From the NCBI RefSeq assembly GCF_018413525.1, contig NZ_JAHCDD010000006.1:54291-118290 (forward strand): a stretch of DNA of 64,000 nt, written 5' to 3'. The DNA comes from Acidovorax sp. CCYZU-2555. Its GTDB lineage: Bacteria > Pseudomonadota > Gammaproteobacteria > Burkholderiales > Burkholderiaceae_C. The position numbers and the translations under genes are program-made. Positions 1 to 8,910 of this stretch are shown here, in pieces; the first letter of the stretch is position 1; every line of letters begins with the position of its first letter. Under the pieces are notes generated by a model. It made no database searches, was not told the origin of the DNA, and saw only the letters and a list, made by a program, of their open reading frames with translations.

Positions 1-1361
1 AGCAGGTCCAGCGCCTGGATGCCGTTCGTGCCTTCATAGATCATGTTGATGCGCGCGTCGCGCACGAACTGCTCCATGCCCCATTCCTTGATGAAGCCGT
101 GGCCGCCATAGACCTGCTGGCTCATCGTGGTCGCGGTCCAGCCGTTGTCGGTGATGAACGCCTTGACGATGGGCGTGAGCAGCGCGACCAGCTCGGCGCT
201 GTCCTTGCGCACTTTCTCGTCGGGGTGGTGCAGCTCCTTGTCGATCAGCACCGAGCAGAATGTGGACAGCGCGCGCCCGCCTTCGGCATAGGCCTTGGCC
301 GTGAGCAGCATGCGGCGCACATCGGGGTGGACGATGATGGGGTCGGCCGGCTTGTCCTTGGCCTTGGTGCCCGACAGGCTGCGCATCTGCAGCCTGTCCT
401 TGGCATAGGCCAGCGCGTTCTGGAACGCCACTTCGGTCAGGCCCAGCGACTGGTTGCCCACGCCCAGGCGCGCGGCGTTCATCATCACGAACATCGCCGC
501 CAGGCCCTTGTTGGGCTGGCCGACCATGGTGCCGACGGCGCCGTCGAGGTTCAGCTGGGCCGTGGCATTGCCATGGATGCCCATCTTGTGCTCCAGCCCG
601 CCGCAGAAGATCGGATTGCGCTCGCCCAGGCTGCCATCGGCATTGACCAGGAACTTGGGCACGACGAACAGGCTGATGCCCTTGGAGCCCACGGGCGCAT
701 CGGGTAGGCGCGCGAGCACCAGATGCACGATGTTGCTGGTGAAATCATGCTCGCCCGCGCTGATGAAGATCTTGTTGCCCGTGAGCTTGTAGCTGCCGTC
801 GGGCAGGGGTTCGGCCTTGGTGCGCAGCAGGCCCAGGTCGGTGCCGCAATGCGCTTCGGTCAGGCACATGGAGCCGGTCCACTCGCCGCTGGTCAGCTTG
901 GGCAGGTACAGCTGCTTTTGCGCGTCCGTGCCATGCGCGTGCAAGGCTTCATAGGCGCCATGCGACAGGCCCGGGTACATGGTCCAGGCCTGGTTGGCGC
1001 TGTTGAGCATTTCGTACAGGCACTGGTTGACGACGAACGGCAGGCCCTGGCCGCCGTAATCGGGATCGCAGCTCAGCGACGCCCAGCCGCCTTCCACATA
1101 TTGGGCATAGGCCTGCTTGAAGCCCTTGGGCGTGGTGACTTCATGGGTGTCACGGTTGAGCGTGCAGCCTTCCTCATCGCCGCTGATGTTCAGCGGAAAG
1201 ATCACATCGCTGGCGAACTTGCCCGCCTCTTCGAGCACCGCATTGACGGTCTCGGCATCGACCTCGGCATGCCGTGGCATGGCCTTGAACTCCTGCGTGA
1301 CCTCGAACACTTCGTGCAACAGGAACTGCATGTCACGCAGAGGCGGTTGGTAGCTGGGCAT
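1..1361 (-). CDS. Acyl-CoA dehydrogenase (C-terminus beyond left edge)
   Basis: Reading leftward from ATG at 1361, about 453 codons are open and run off the window without a stop. The start has a strong Shine-Dalgarno (AAAAGGAGA). The product begins MPSYQPPLRDMQFLLHEVFE, has the short N-terminal extension of DmdC-type (3-methylmercaptopropionyl-CoA dehydrogenase-like) enzymes, and carries flavin-binding motifs such as GSMCLTEAHCGTDLG and the late motif YEGTNGIQALDLL. Enzymes of this family oxidise acyl-CoA to enoyl-CoA using FAD and pass electrons to ETF. It lies 50 bp downstream of the TetR gene on the same strand, so co-transcription and TetR control are likely. The substrate cannot be told from sequence alone. 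Confidence 0.9.
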   Translation of the reverse strand, partial: MPSYQPPLRDMQFLLHEVFEVTQEFKAMPRHAEVDAETVNAVLEEAGKFASDVIFPLNISGDEEGCTLNRDTHEVTTPKGFKQAYAQYVEGGWASLSCDPDYGGQGLPFVVNQCLYEMLNSANQAWTMYPGLSHGAYEALHAHGTDAQKQLYLPKLTSGEWTGSMCLTEAHCGTDLGLLRTKAEPLPDGSYKLTGNKIFISAGEHDFTSNIVHLVLARLPDAPVGSKGISLFVVPKFLVNADGSLGERNPIFCGGLEHKMGIHGNATAQLNLDGAVGTMVGQPNKGLAAMFVMMNAARLGVGNQSLGLTEVAFQNALAYAKDRLQMRSLSGTKAKDKPADPIIVHPDVRRMLLTAKAYAEGGRALSTFCSVLIDKELHHPDEKVRKDSAELVALLTPIVKAFITDNGWTATTMSQQVYGGHGFIKEWGMEQFVRDARINMIYEGTNGIQALDL

Positions 1362-1411
1362 GTGTCGTCTCCTTTTATCGATGGTGATGTGATCGGTCGG
1401 TGGCGCGTGTC

Positions 1412-2059
1412 TCAGCGGCTGAAGCGCGCCAGAATGTTCTCGAAGCCCTGATGCGCGCGCTGCAGCGCGCCCTGCGCGCGCAGGAAGCGGGCTTCGTAAT
1501 GCAACGCCAGAATGAGCCCATGGACTTCAAAAAGCAATTGGGCTTCATCCGCATCTGCGCGTAAGTCGCCATGCTCCCGGCATTGCACGATGGTGCGGCG
1601 CATCGCCGCATGCCAGGTGTGGACGGAGTCGGCGAGCGCATCGCGCACGGGGCCGCTGCGGTCGTCGAATTCGACCGCGCCGCTGATATAGATGCAGCCG
1701 GAGTCAAGCTCGACCGAGGTGCGCTTCATCCACAGGTCGAACAGCGCGCGCAGCCGCGGCAGGCCGCGCGGCGCCTGCATCGCGGGGTAGAACACTTCCT
1801 GCTCGAAGCGCACGTGGTACTCGCGGACCACGGAAATCTGCAGTTCCTCGCGCGAGCCGAAGTGGGCAAAGACGCCCGACTTGCTCATTCCCGTGGCCGC
1901 GGCCAGCGCGCCTATCGACAGGCCTTCAAGCCCGGCCTGCGACGCCAGATGCAGGGCCGCATCCAGGATATGGGCCTTGGTCTGCTGGCCCTTGTGCAGC
2001 CCGCGGACTTCGCTGCGCGCGCTGGGAGAAGGGTCCGACAGGGTGGAAGAAGAAGGCAT
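1412..2059 (-). CDS. TetR/AcrR family transcriptional regulator
   Basis: This 215-residue protein has a TetR-type N-terminal helix-turn-helix at about residues 25-70 (TKAHILDAALHLASQAGLEG, then SIGALAAATGMSKSGVFAHF) and a longer helical C-terminal ligand/dimer domain. Proteins of this family bind a palindromic operator and release it on binding a small ligand, often an acyl-CoA when next to fatty-acid genes. A perfect 14-bp palindrome lies just upstream of its start, and an acyl-CoA dehydrogenase follows on the same strand, so it probably represses itself and that gene. The ligand is unknown. Confidence 0.9.
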   Translation of the reverse strand: MPSSSTLSDPSPSARSEVRGLHKGQQTKAHILDAALHLASQAGLEGLSIGALAAATGMSKSGVFAHFGSREELQISVVREYHVRFEQEVFYPAMQAPRGLPRLRALFDLWMKRTSVELDSGCIYISGAVEFDDRSGPVRDALADSVHTWHAAMRRTIVQCREHGDLRADADEAQLLFEVHGLILALHYEARFLRAQGALQRAHQGFENILARFSR

Positions 2060-2072
2060 GGCAAGGAAATAA

Positions 2073-2086
2073 AACGAACGTTCGTT
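2073..2086. promoter_or_regulatory. TetR-type operator palindrome
   Basis: The sequence AACGAACGTTCGTT is a perfect 14-bp dyad located 14 bp upstream of the tetR start. Palindromes of this GAACG/CGTTC type are typical of TetR-family operators, and the position would let the regulator block its own promoter. The binding partner is inferred from position. Confidence 0.7.
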
Positions 2087-2295
2087 CTATTTTGCACCAC
2101 AATGCCGCGACCTCAATATGCCACAGGGGTAAGTACCTAGCCATCAAGGCCTCCCCTCCCTGCCGCAGCCCTTGCCCGGTCCGGCGATGTCGACCGCGGC
2201 GGCAAGGGCAAAGCCGGTGCCGCGGCCCACGCACATGCTGAAATATTTTTCAACACCATCCGGTGCGCCGCCCCAAGGGGCTTGAAAGGAGTTCC

Positions 2296-3723
2296 ATGAT
2301 TCGCCATTTTCCTCTCGCCACCCTGACCCTGGCGCTGGGCCTGAGCGCCAGCGCATGGGCCCAATGGAGTACCGACCCGCAGAAAAACACGCCGGTCGCC
2401 AATGTTCCGGGTGCCGCACAGGTGCAGCCAAAGATTTCGGCGACCGCCGATGGCCATTGGTGGATCAGCTGGTTCAGCCTGATTCCACAAGGCAGCCCCC
2501 CCCAGGGATATGACGTCTACCTGCAGCGACTGGGGCCTGACGGCAGCGAGAAGTATCCGCACCAGGGAATCCAGGTGGCCAATCTCGGCGTTGGCTGGAC
2601 CGAAGACTACGGCCTTGCGAACGACGCGCAGGGCAATGCGCTGCTGACTTTCCAGGACGACCGCACCAACCCGCCGGCACGCGCGATTGCCGCGACCAAG
2701 ATCAATGTCGCGGGCCAGCCGCTATGGCAAACGCTGACCGCCCCTTCGGGCCATGCGCCGCATGTCTCCATACTGCCCGATGGCCACTCGGTGATCGGCT
2801 GGAGCATGGACACCGAAAACAGCGTGCGCCTGCGCAAGCTCGACCCTCAGGGCCAGCCGGTCTGGAAATCTGCCGACGGCGCAGCGCTCGATTTCGTGCT
2901 GGCCGAGCCGGGTTTCAGCTACCACCTCGCAGACCTGAAGACCACCAGCGACGGCAGTGCGATCGTGTCCTTCGTGCGCAGCCGCGGCATCTCGGGCGCC
3001 AAGCACCTGTATGCGAACAAGATCTCGCCCAGCGGACAACTGCTCTGGGGCCAGGCGCATGTGAAGATCTTCGATGCAGGCTCGCTGCAGCAAGGCAATT
3101 TCCCGCACTTCGTGCTCGACGGCCTGGGCGGCGCGCTCTTCGCCTGGTACAGCATCTCCCCGCAAATGCAGGTTTACGCCCAGCATATCCAGGCCAATGG
3201 CAGCCCGGCGTTCGCGGTCAACGGCGTGCCGGTGTCGACCAATCTGCAGCAGGCACGGGTCGATCCTTCGCTGTCTTATCAGCCGTCGACCGGAGAGGTC
3301 ACGCTGTTCTGGGCGGAGATGGACAACGCGGTGGAGCAGCGCCGGCGTGGCCTGTATGCACAAAAGCTCGATGCACGCGGTGCGCGTCAATGGGGCGAAA
3401 CCGGGCGCACGATTCAGCCGCTGGCCCACCACGACATCACCAACCTGCGCACCGTCACGGCCGCCGATGGAACGCTGGCTTTCTGGGTGCAATCAGTCGC
3501 CGGCCAGCATGACAGCATTCAGGCCATCAAGCTCGATGCCATGGGCAACACGCTGTGCCCGCAGTTCGCGGTGTCCACCCGGCCATCGGGCAAGTCGCGC
3601 CTGGTGGCCCGTGCATCTTCCTCAGGCAAGGCACTGATCGCCTGGGAGGACCAGAGCCAGCAACAGGGCTCCGATATCTATGTGCAAAGCGTCGGGTCCG
3701 ACTGCAAGCTGAGCGTACGCTGA
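2296..3723 (+). CDS. Exported protein of unknown function, propeller-like repeats
   Basis: The ATG at 2296 is chosen because AAAGGAG lies just before it and a clear signal peptide follows (MIRHFPLATLTLALGLSASA, cleavage near AWA-Q). The mature protein of about 450 residues shows recurring segments of the type W..-G-G/D..-L-D-..G with alternating hydrophobic strands (for example YDVYLQRLGPDGSEKYP, LYANKISPSGQLLWGQ and VYAQHIQANGSPAFAVNGV). This suggests a beta-propeller made of PQQ/YVTN-like blades. Two cysteines near the C-terminus may form a disulfide. I do not recognise a family. It is probably periplasmic or secreted. No gene around it suggests a role. Confidence 0.75.
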   Translation: MIRHFPLATLTLALGLSASAWAQWSTDPQKNTPVANVPGAAQVQPKISATADGHWWISWFSLIPQGSPPQGYDVYLQRLGPDGSEKYPHQGIQVANLGVGWTEDYGLANDAQGNALLTFQDDRTNPPARAIAATKINVAGQPLWQTLTAPSGHAPHVSILPDGHSVIGWSMDTENSVRLRKLDPQGQPVWKSADGAALDFVLAEPGFSYHLADLKTTSDGSAIVSFVRSRGISGAKHLYANKISPSGQLLWGQAHVKIFDAGSLQQGNFPHFVLDGLGGALFAWYSISPQMQVYAQHIQANGSPAFAVNGVPVSTNLQQARVDPSLSYQPSTGEVTLFWAEMDNAVEQRRRGLYAQKLDARGARQWGETGRTIQPLAHHDITNLRTVTAADGTLAFWVQSVAGQHDSIQAIKLDAMGNTLCPQFAVSTRPSGKSRLVARASSSGKALIAWEDQSQQQGSDIYVQSVGSDCKLSVR

Positions 3724-3726
3724 GCC

Positions 3727-4422
3727 TCAGATCATCAGCGCCAGGCTCTCTTCGAGATGCTCGGTAGGCTGGCGGCGAAAGCCCGAACGCGAGAAGCGCT
3801 GCAGCCGGCCGAGCGCAAACGAGGTCAGCACGCTGGCGGCAACCTGCGCATCGACCGTGGGCTTGGCCGAGCCGCGCGCATCGGCCACGGGGCGCAGACA
3901 TTGGCGCAGTGTCGACTCGATGCGGTCGAAGAACTGGTTCATGCGCTGCTGCAGGCGTTCGTGTTCGAACACCAGCGCATCGCCGACCATCACGCGGGCC
4001 ATGCCCGGATTGCGTTCACCGAACTGCAGCACCAGCGCGATGACGAGCGCCGCCTGGCGTGCGCCGTCAATGCTGGGCTGATCGGGGTCGGGCACATCGC
4101 GGCCGACGATCTGCTGCACCAGCGTGAACACCGACTGCTCGATGAACTCGATCAGGCCTTCAAACATCTGCGCCTTGCTGGCGAAATGCCGGTACAGCGC
4201 GGCTTCGCTCACCAGCAGGTGGGCGGCCAGCGACGCGGTGGTGATGCGTTCGGCCCCAGGCTTCTCCAGCATGGTCGCCAGCGCTTGCAGAATCTGCTCG
4301 CGCCGCTCGCCCGGCTTGGGGCGCTTGCGGGTGGCGGGCGCTGCGGGTGCGGCGGCGGCGTCGCTGTCGCCAACAAGGGCGGCAGAGAGAAAAGAGGAGG
4401 ACAGGACTTCAGACTCAGACAT
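3727..4422 (-). CDS. slmA: Nucleoid occlusion factor SlmA (TetR family)
   Basis: This 231-residue TetR-fold protein has a helix-turn-helix at about residues 35-85 (GERREQILQALATMLEKPGA, then TTASLAAHLLVSEAALYRHF) and the SlmA-typical region FEGLIEFIEQSVFTLVQQI. SlmA binds chromosomal sites and inhibits FtsZ ring formation over the nucleoid. The length and the continuous match to the Burkholderiales form, with an Ala-rich N-terminal extension, support the call. It ends convergently with the exported-protein gene, 3 bp away. Confidence 0.9.
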   Translation of the reverse strand: MSESEVLSSSFLSAALVGDSDAAAAPAAPATRKRPKPGERREQILQALATMLEKPGAERITTASLAAHLLVSEAALYRHFASKAQMFEGLIEFIEQSVFTLVQQIVGRDVPDPDQPSIDGARQAALVIALVLQFGERNPGMARVMVGDALVFEHERLQQRMNQFFDRIESTLRQCLRPVADARGSAKPTVDAQVAASVLTSFALGRLQRFSRSGFRRQPTEHLEESLALMI

Positions 4423-4584
4423 AGGCGATCAAGAATTTGTAAATAATTCTCTCACAGCCACCCGCTCCCATGTCCTACTGTTTTCACGCTGAATGGTCTT
4501 GACAAACTCAAGGCACCCCCTGAGCCGCTTCTCTGCATGGGCCGCGCCGGCGTACCTGACCCGAAGCACGCCAGCGGCTCAAGC

Positions 4585-6015
4585 TCAAGGCACGGCATCG
4601 GGCTCAGGCGGAAACACCAGCTGCACGCGCAGGCCCACGCCGTCGGCGCCTGGGCCCAGCACCAGGCGGGCCTGGTGCAGTTGGGCGATCTCGTCGGCGA
4701 TCGCCAGGCCCAGACCCGAGCCTTCGCCCGATGCGCCGGGCAGGCGGTAAAAGCGCTGCACGATGCGCGCGCGCTCCGCTTCGGGCACGCCCGGGCCGTC
4801 GTCCTCGACTTCGAGGAAGGCGCCGTCCGGGCCCACGCCGCTGCGCAGCGTCACCCGCCCACCTTCGGGGTTGTATTTGAGGGCGTTGTCGACGAGGTTG
4901 CTCAGCAGCTCGCGCAGCAGCCAGGCATGGCCCCAGACGCTGGCCGGCGCGACCTCGAGACCGAAGTCGATGTTCTTCGCTGCCGCCTGTTCAAAGAAGG
5001 CTTCGAGCAGGCTTTCACACAGGTCCTTGAGGTCGACGCGCTGCAGCGGCTGCGACTGCGCATGGCGCGCATCGGCACGCGACAGCGCGAGCAACTGGCG
5101 CGCCAGCTGCGACGTGCGGCGCGTGGCATCGCGCAGCTGATGGATCTGTGTGGCGCTGAGCACCAGCGAGCGCTCGCCTGGCGGGCCCGACGCCGGCGCT
5201 GCGGCGTTCGCGGGCGCCGACTGCACCATCAGCGCCCAGGCCTCGACCTGGGCCTGCAAGGCCGCCAGCGGCGTGCGCAGCTGGTGCGCCGCGTCGGCGA
5301 CAAAGCGCCGCTGCTCCTGGGCCTGGGCATCGACCAGCGCGAACAGCCGGTTGAGCGAGCGCAGCAGCGGCCGCACTTCTTCGGGCGACGCGGCTTCATC
5401 GATGGGACTCAGATCGCGCGGCGAACGCCGCTCCACGGCCCCGGCCAGCGCCACCAGCGGCTCGAACGCCTGGCGCACCGACCAGTAGATGGCCAGCCCC
5501 GCGGCGGCGATCAGCAGCACATTGGGCAGCAGCACGCGCAGCAGCAGTTGCTGCGCCCATTGCTGGCGCGCATCCGAGCCGTCGGCCAGCGCCACCACCA
5601 TCTCGCCCGCCCCCGCGGTTTCCACGCGCAGCACGGCGACGCGGTACATGATGCCGGCGAACTCCTGGCTGTGAAACTCCGTGACCCGCGTGCTCGGCAC
5701 TTCGACGCGTATCCAGGTGTCGCCCGCGAGCACCCGGCCCTTGAGGTCGGCAATCGCGTAGCCGGCCTCGTTCTGGCGCTGGCGCAGAAACTCTTCCACC
5801 GTGGGCGGCAGCATCAATACGGGCGGAGATTGGCCGTCGAGCGACGGCGCGAGCACGGCCTCGGCCAGCGCGGGCAGAAAGCGCATCAGCCGCTGGTCGT
5901 GCTGACCCGCTGCGGCTTCGGCCGAACGGTAGGCAAACCACGAGCCCATCAAGGCCAGCACGCTCAACGGCAGCACCAGCAGCAGCAGCAGCCGAAAACG
6001 CAGATTGGAAGTCAT
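4585..6015 (-). CDS. Sensor histidine kinase, TctE/QseC-like
   Basis: This 476-residue membrane kinase has an N-terminal membrane segment (about residues 8-30), a periplasmic 2CSK_N-type sensor region, a second membrane segment (about 160-183), a HisKA domain with the phosphoacceptor in DAAHQLRTPLAAL near residue 242, and a HATPase domain with N box (SNLVDNALKYNPEGG), G1 box (DDGPGVP) and G2 box (GSGLGLAIADE). The response regulator lies directly upstream, 28 bp away on the same strand. TctDE-type systems control tricarboxylate uptake in relatives, but no tctCBA genes are in view, so the signal is open. Confidence 0.9.
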   Translation of the reverse strand: MTSNLRFRLLLLLVLPLSVLALMGSWFAYRSAEAAAGQHDQRLMRFLPALAEAVLAPSLDGQSPPVLMLPPTVEEFLRQRQNEAGYAIADLKGRVLAGDTWIRVEVPSTRVTEFHSQEFAGIMYRVAVLRVETAGAGEMVVALADGSDARQQWAQQLLLRVLLPNVLLIAAAGLAIYWSVRQAFEPLVALAGAVERRSPRDLSPIDEAASPEEVRPLLRSLNRLFALVDAQAQEQRRFVADAAHQLRTPLAALQAQVEAWALMVQSAPANAAAPASGPPGERSLVLSATQIHQLRDATRRTSQLARQLLALSRADARHAQSQPLQRVDLKDLCESLLEAFFEQAAAKNIDFGLEVAPASVWGHAWLLRELLSNLVDNALKYNPEGGRVTLRSGVGPDGAFLEVEDDGPGVPEAERARIVQRFYRLPGASGEGSGLGLAIADEIAQLHQARLVLGPGADGVGLRVQLVFPPEPDAVP

Positions 6016-6043
6016 GGTTCAGGGCAAAGCCGACGCTGCGGCG

Positions 6044-6760
6044 TCAGCCGGCGCCAGCCACCAGCTCCAGCCGGTAGCCGAAGCCGCGGATGGAGCGCAA
6101 GGCCACGCCATACGGCTCGATCTTGCCGCGCAGCCGCGAGGCATAGACCTCGACGGCGTTGGGAGTGATTTCCTTGTCCCAGCCTGTGAGGGCCTGCAGC
6201 AGCTTGTCCTTGCTCGCGGGCTTGGGCGCATGGATCAGCAGGTATTCGAGCACCGTCCACTCGCGTGGTCCGAGGTCTATGGCCTGCAGATGGCTGCCTT
6301 CGGCGGAATCATCGGCCACGCGCGCGCCCACGCTGCGCGCCGCGGTATCGAGTTCGAGCGGGCCGAAGCTCAGCACCGCCGTGGTCGCGGCCTGGGAGCG
6401 GCGCGCGAGCGCGCGCAGCCGCGCCAGCAGTTCGGGCAGCTCGAAAGGTTTGACCATGTAGTCGTCGGCGCCCATGTCGAGCCCCTGCACGCGGTCCAGC
6501 AGTGCATCGCGCGCGGTCAGGATCAGGATGGGCATGGCGGCGCTGTCCATGCTGCTGCGGCGCAGGCGCTGCGTCAGCTCCAGGCCGCTCAGGCCCGGCA
6601 GGCCGATGTCGATCACCGCCAGGTCGAACGATTCATTCGCCAGCACCTCGAGCGCACGCTCGGCGCTGCCGACCCAGTCGACCGCATAGCCGGCATCGCT
6701 CAGGCCCAGCTTGATGCCGCTGGCCACCATCACATCGTCTTCCACCAGCAGCAGCCGCAT
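6044..6760 (-). CDS. Response regulator, OmpR/PhoB class (TctD-like)
   Basis: The 238-residue product has a receiver domain with the acidic pocket (LLVEDD at residues 3-8), the phosphoacceptor Asp in AVIDIGLPG near residue 51 and the conserved Lys in MVKPFELPELL, followed by a winged-helix DNA-binding domain ending SIRGFGYRLE. It is the first gene of a two-gene operon with the kinase. It should bind DNA and change transcription when phosphorylated by that kinase. Targets cannot be named from the sequence. Confidence 0.92.
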   Translation of the reverse strand: MRLLLVEDDVMVASGIKLGLSDAGYAVDWVGSAERALEVLANESFDLAVIDIGLPGLSGLELTQRLRRSSMDSAAMPILILTARDALLDRVQGLDMGADDYMVKPFELPELLARLRALARRSQAATTAVLSFGPLELDTAARSVGARVADDSAEGSHLQAIDLGPREWTVLEYLLIHAPKPASKDKLLQALTGWDKEITPNAVEVYASRLRGKIEPYGVALRSIRGFGYRLELVAGAG

Positions 6761-6803
6761 GTCGAATCTTCCAATGCATGGCCCCGCAGGGCCCTGGCCA
6801 CGT

Positions 6804-7694
6804 TCAGTGGCTGCGGATCATGGTGCCGTAAGCCTGGTCCGTGAGGATTTCGAGCAGCATGACATGCGGCACGCGGCCGTCGATGATGTGCACCGCGTTC
6901 ACGCCGGCCTTTGCCGCGTCGAGCGCGCCTGCGATCTTGGGCAGCATGCCGCCCGAGATCGTGCCGTCGGCGAACAGCGCGTCGATTTCACGCGCCGTCA
7001 GGTCGGTCAGCAGATTGCCGGCCTTGTCGAGCACGCCGGGCGTGTTCGTCAACAGCATCAGCTTTTCAGCTTGCAACACCGTCGCCAGCTTGCTCGCCAC
7101 CACGTCGGCATTGATGTTGTAGCTCTCGTTGTCTTCGCCGAAGCCGATGGGGCTGATGACCGGAATGAACGCGTCGTCCTGCAGCGCCTTGACCACGCTG
7201 GGGTCGATCGCCACGATGTCGCCGACCTGGCCCAGGTCATGCTCGATGCTCGGGTCCTTGTTGTCCGCGAGCTTGAGCTTCTGCGCCCGGATCAGTCCGC
7301 CATCTCGCCCCGTGAGGCCCACGGCCTTGCCGCCCGCCTGGTTGATCAGGCCCACGATGTCCTGCTGCACTTCGCCGGCCAGCACCCATTCGACCACTTC
7401 CATGGTTTCGGCGTCGGTGACGCGCATGCCCTGGATGAACTCGCCCTTCTTGCCCAGACGGTTCAGCGCGGTTTCAATCTGCGGGCCGCCACCATGCACC
7501 ACCACCGGGTTGATCCCCACCAGCTTGAGCAGCACCACATCCTCGGCGAAGTCGGCCTGCAGGGCCGGATCGGTCATGGCGTTGCCGCCATACTTGATCA
7601 CCATGGTCTTGCCATGGAACTTGCGGATATAGGGCAGCGCCTGGGCGAGGATTTCGGCTTTGTCGCGCGGGGCAATGGAGAGAATATCGTTCAT
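6804..7694 (-). CDS. argB: Acetylglutamate kinase
   Basis: This 296-residue amino-acid kinase phosphorylates N-acetyl-L-glutamate in the second step of arginine biosynthesis. Visible motifs are the phosphate-binding KYGGNAM, the substrate loop [20 protein letters not shown] and the nucleotide-binding stretch [11 protein letters not shown]. The C-terminal [10 protein letters not shown] region is that of arginine-feedback-sensitive ArgB proteins. Length and gene position next to a two-component system fit Comamonadaceae chromosomes. No other arg genes are present in the window. Confidence 0.97.
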   Translation of the reverse strand: MNDILSIAPRDKAEILAQALPYIRKFHGKTMVIKYGGNAMTDPALQADFAEDVVLLKLVGINPVVVHGGGPQIETALNRLGKKGEFIQGMRVTDAETMEVVEWVLAGEVQQDIVGLINQAGGKAVGLTGRDGGLIRAQKLKLADNKDPSIEHDLGQVGDIVAIDPSVVKALQDDAFIPVISPIGFGEDNESYNINADVVASKLATVLQAEKLMLLTNTPGVLDKAGNLLTDLTAREIDALFADGTISGGMLPKIAGALDAAKAGVNAVHIIDGRVPHVMLLEILTDQAYGTMIRSH

Positions 7695-7797
7695 GGTGCA
7701 GGCCGTGGGGCTGGGAAGTAATCAACAACAAGCGGGGCATTGTGCCGCAACTGCAGTGTCGCAGTGCGCTCTGGGGCCCCCCGAAACGGTAAACGGC

Positions 7798-8901
7798 TCA
7801 CTTCTGCAGCCATCCCGGCACTTTGAACCGGACTATTGCCAGATAGGCGCAGACATAGCTGATCATAAACAACGCGCAAAAGGCAATCAGCACGGGCGTG
7901 TTGCGCCAGAACAGCACGGCCGGCAGCACCGTGAGCAACGTGAAGGCCCACAGATAGGGCGAAGTGCGGTTGTTGCGCATCAGCATCTGCCGTGACTCAT
8001 CATCGTGGAACACGCCCCACACGATACGCCGGTAGACCAGCTGGTGGAAATGCAGCGCATCGGCCATGCCCGGCGAATCGCCGCGCACGAGCTTGCGGTA
8101 GATGGAGAACACCGTCTCCCAGACCGGGTAGATCAGCAGCAGCATAGGAAACCAGGGCGAAACCTGCGTGTGGCGCTGCACCAGCAGAATGCTCGAGAAA
8201 GCAATCACCACGCCCCAGATGTAGGCGCCGCCATCGCCTGCGAACAGCATGCCGCGCGGATAGTTCCACACCAGGAATCCGCCCGTCGCCGCCGCCGTGC
8301 TCAGCAGCAGCGCCGCCAGTGCACGGTCCCCGACCTGCAGGGCCACATGGGCCAGCGCCAGGCAGATGATCACCGCCACCATGCCCGCCAGGCCGTTGTA
8401 GCCGTCAATGATGTTGAACGCATGCGGCAGGCCGGCAATGGCCAGCAGCGCGATGCCCATGCCTATCCATGGCGCCCAGGCCAGCATGCCATCTATCCAG
8501 GGCAGATCAAGCCGTGGCACGCCAAGATCGAGCAGCCAGATACCCAGCACGCCGGTCAAGCCCGTGAGCAGCAGACGGTAGCGCACCGACAGGCGCTGCG
8601 TCAGGTCTTCGGCCAGGCCGCCGAGCACCGCGGGCATGATGGCCAGCATGAACCAGCCGACCCAGATCTTCATGCGCAGCGCGGACAGGTCGCCAAAGAA
8701 GGCGGTCGAGAGCATGCCCGCGCTCCAGCTCATCAGCAAGGCGATCATCACCGCCAGCCCGCCGATGCGCGGCACATCACCGAAGTGAAAGCGCTGTGGC
8801 ATGTCCTCGCCATAGACCATGTGGTGGTCGCCTGACCAGCGCACTATCATGCCTCCCGAGATCAGGGCGAAAAAAAACGCGATTGTGGATAACCAGATCA
8901 T
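7798..8901 (-). CDS. MraY/WecA-like polyprenyl-phosphate sugar-1-phosphate transferase
   Basis: This 367-residue polytopic membrane protein belongs to glycosyltransferase family 4. It shows the acidic motifs expected of MraY/WecA enzymes (HAFNIIDGYNGLAG and FAGDGGAYIWG), the N-terminal VPRIGG and roughly ten hydrophobic segments. These enzymes move a HexNAc-1-phosphate from a UDP-sugar to undecaprenyl phosphate at the inner membrane, which starts O-antigen or similar glycans. It lies 9 bp downstream of a rhamnosyltransferase-like gene and downstream of the rfbBDAC block, so it probably primes the glycan built by this locus. Confidence 0.88.
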   Translation of the reverse strand: MIWLSTIAFFFALISGGMIVRWSGDHHMVYGEDMPQRFHFGDVPRIGGLAVMIALLMSWSAGMLSTAFFGDLSALRMKIWVGWFMLAIMPAVLGGLAEDLTQRLSVRYRLLLTGLTGVLGIWLLDLGVPRLDLPWIDGMLAWAPWIGMGIALLAIAGLPHAFNIIDGYNGLAGMVAVIICLALAHVALQVGDRALAALLLSTAAATGGFLVWNYPRGMLFAGDGGAYIWGVVIAFSSILLVQRHTQVSPWFPMLLLIYPVWETVFSIYRKLVRGDSPGMADALHFHQLVYRRIVWGVFHDDESRQMLMRNNRTSPYLWAFTLLTVLPAVLFWRNTPVLIAFCALFMISYVCAYLAIVRFKVPGWLQK

Positions 8902-8910
8902 AAATAGAGC

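Noticed and set aside
4537..6168. 543-codon open frame on the plus strand
   Set aside because: It is antisense to the sensor kinase; composition is that of a shadow frame.
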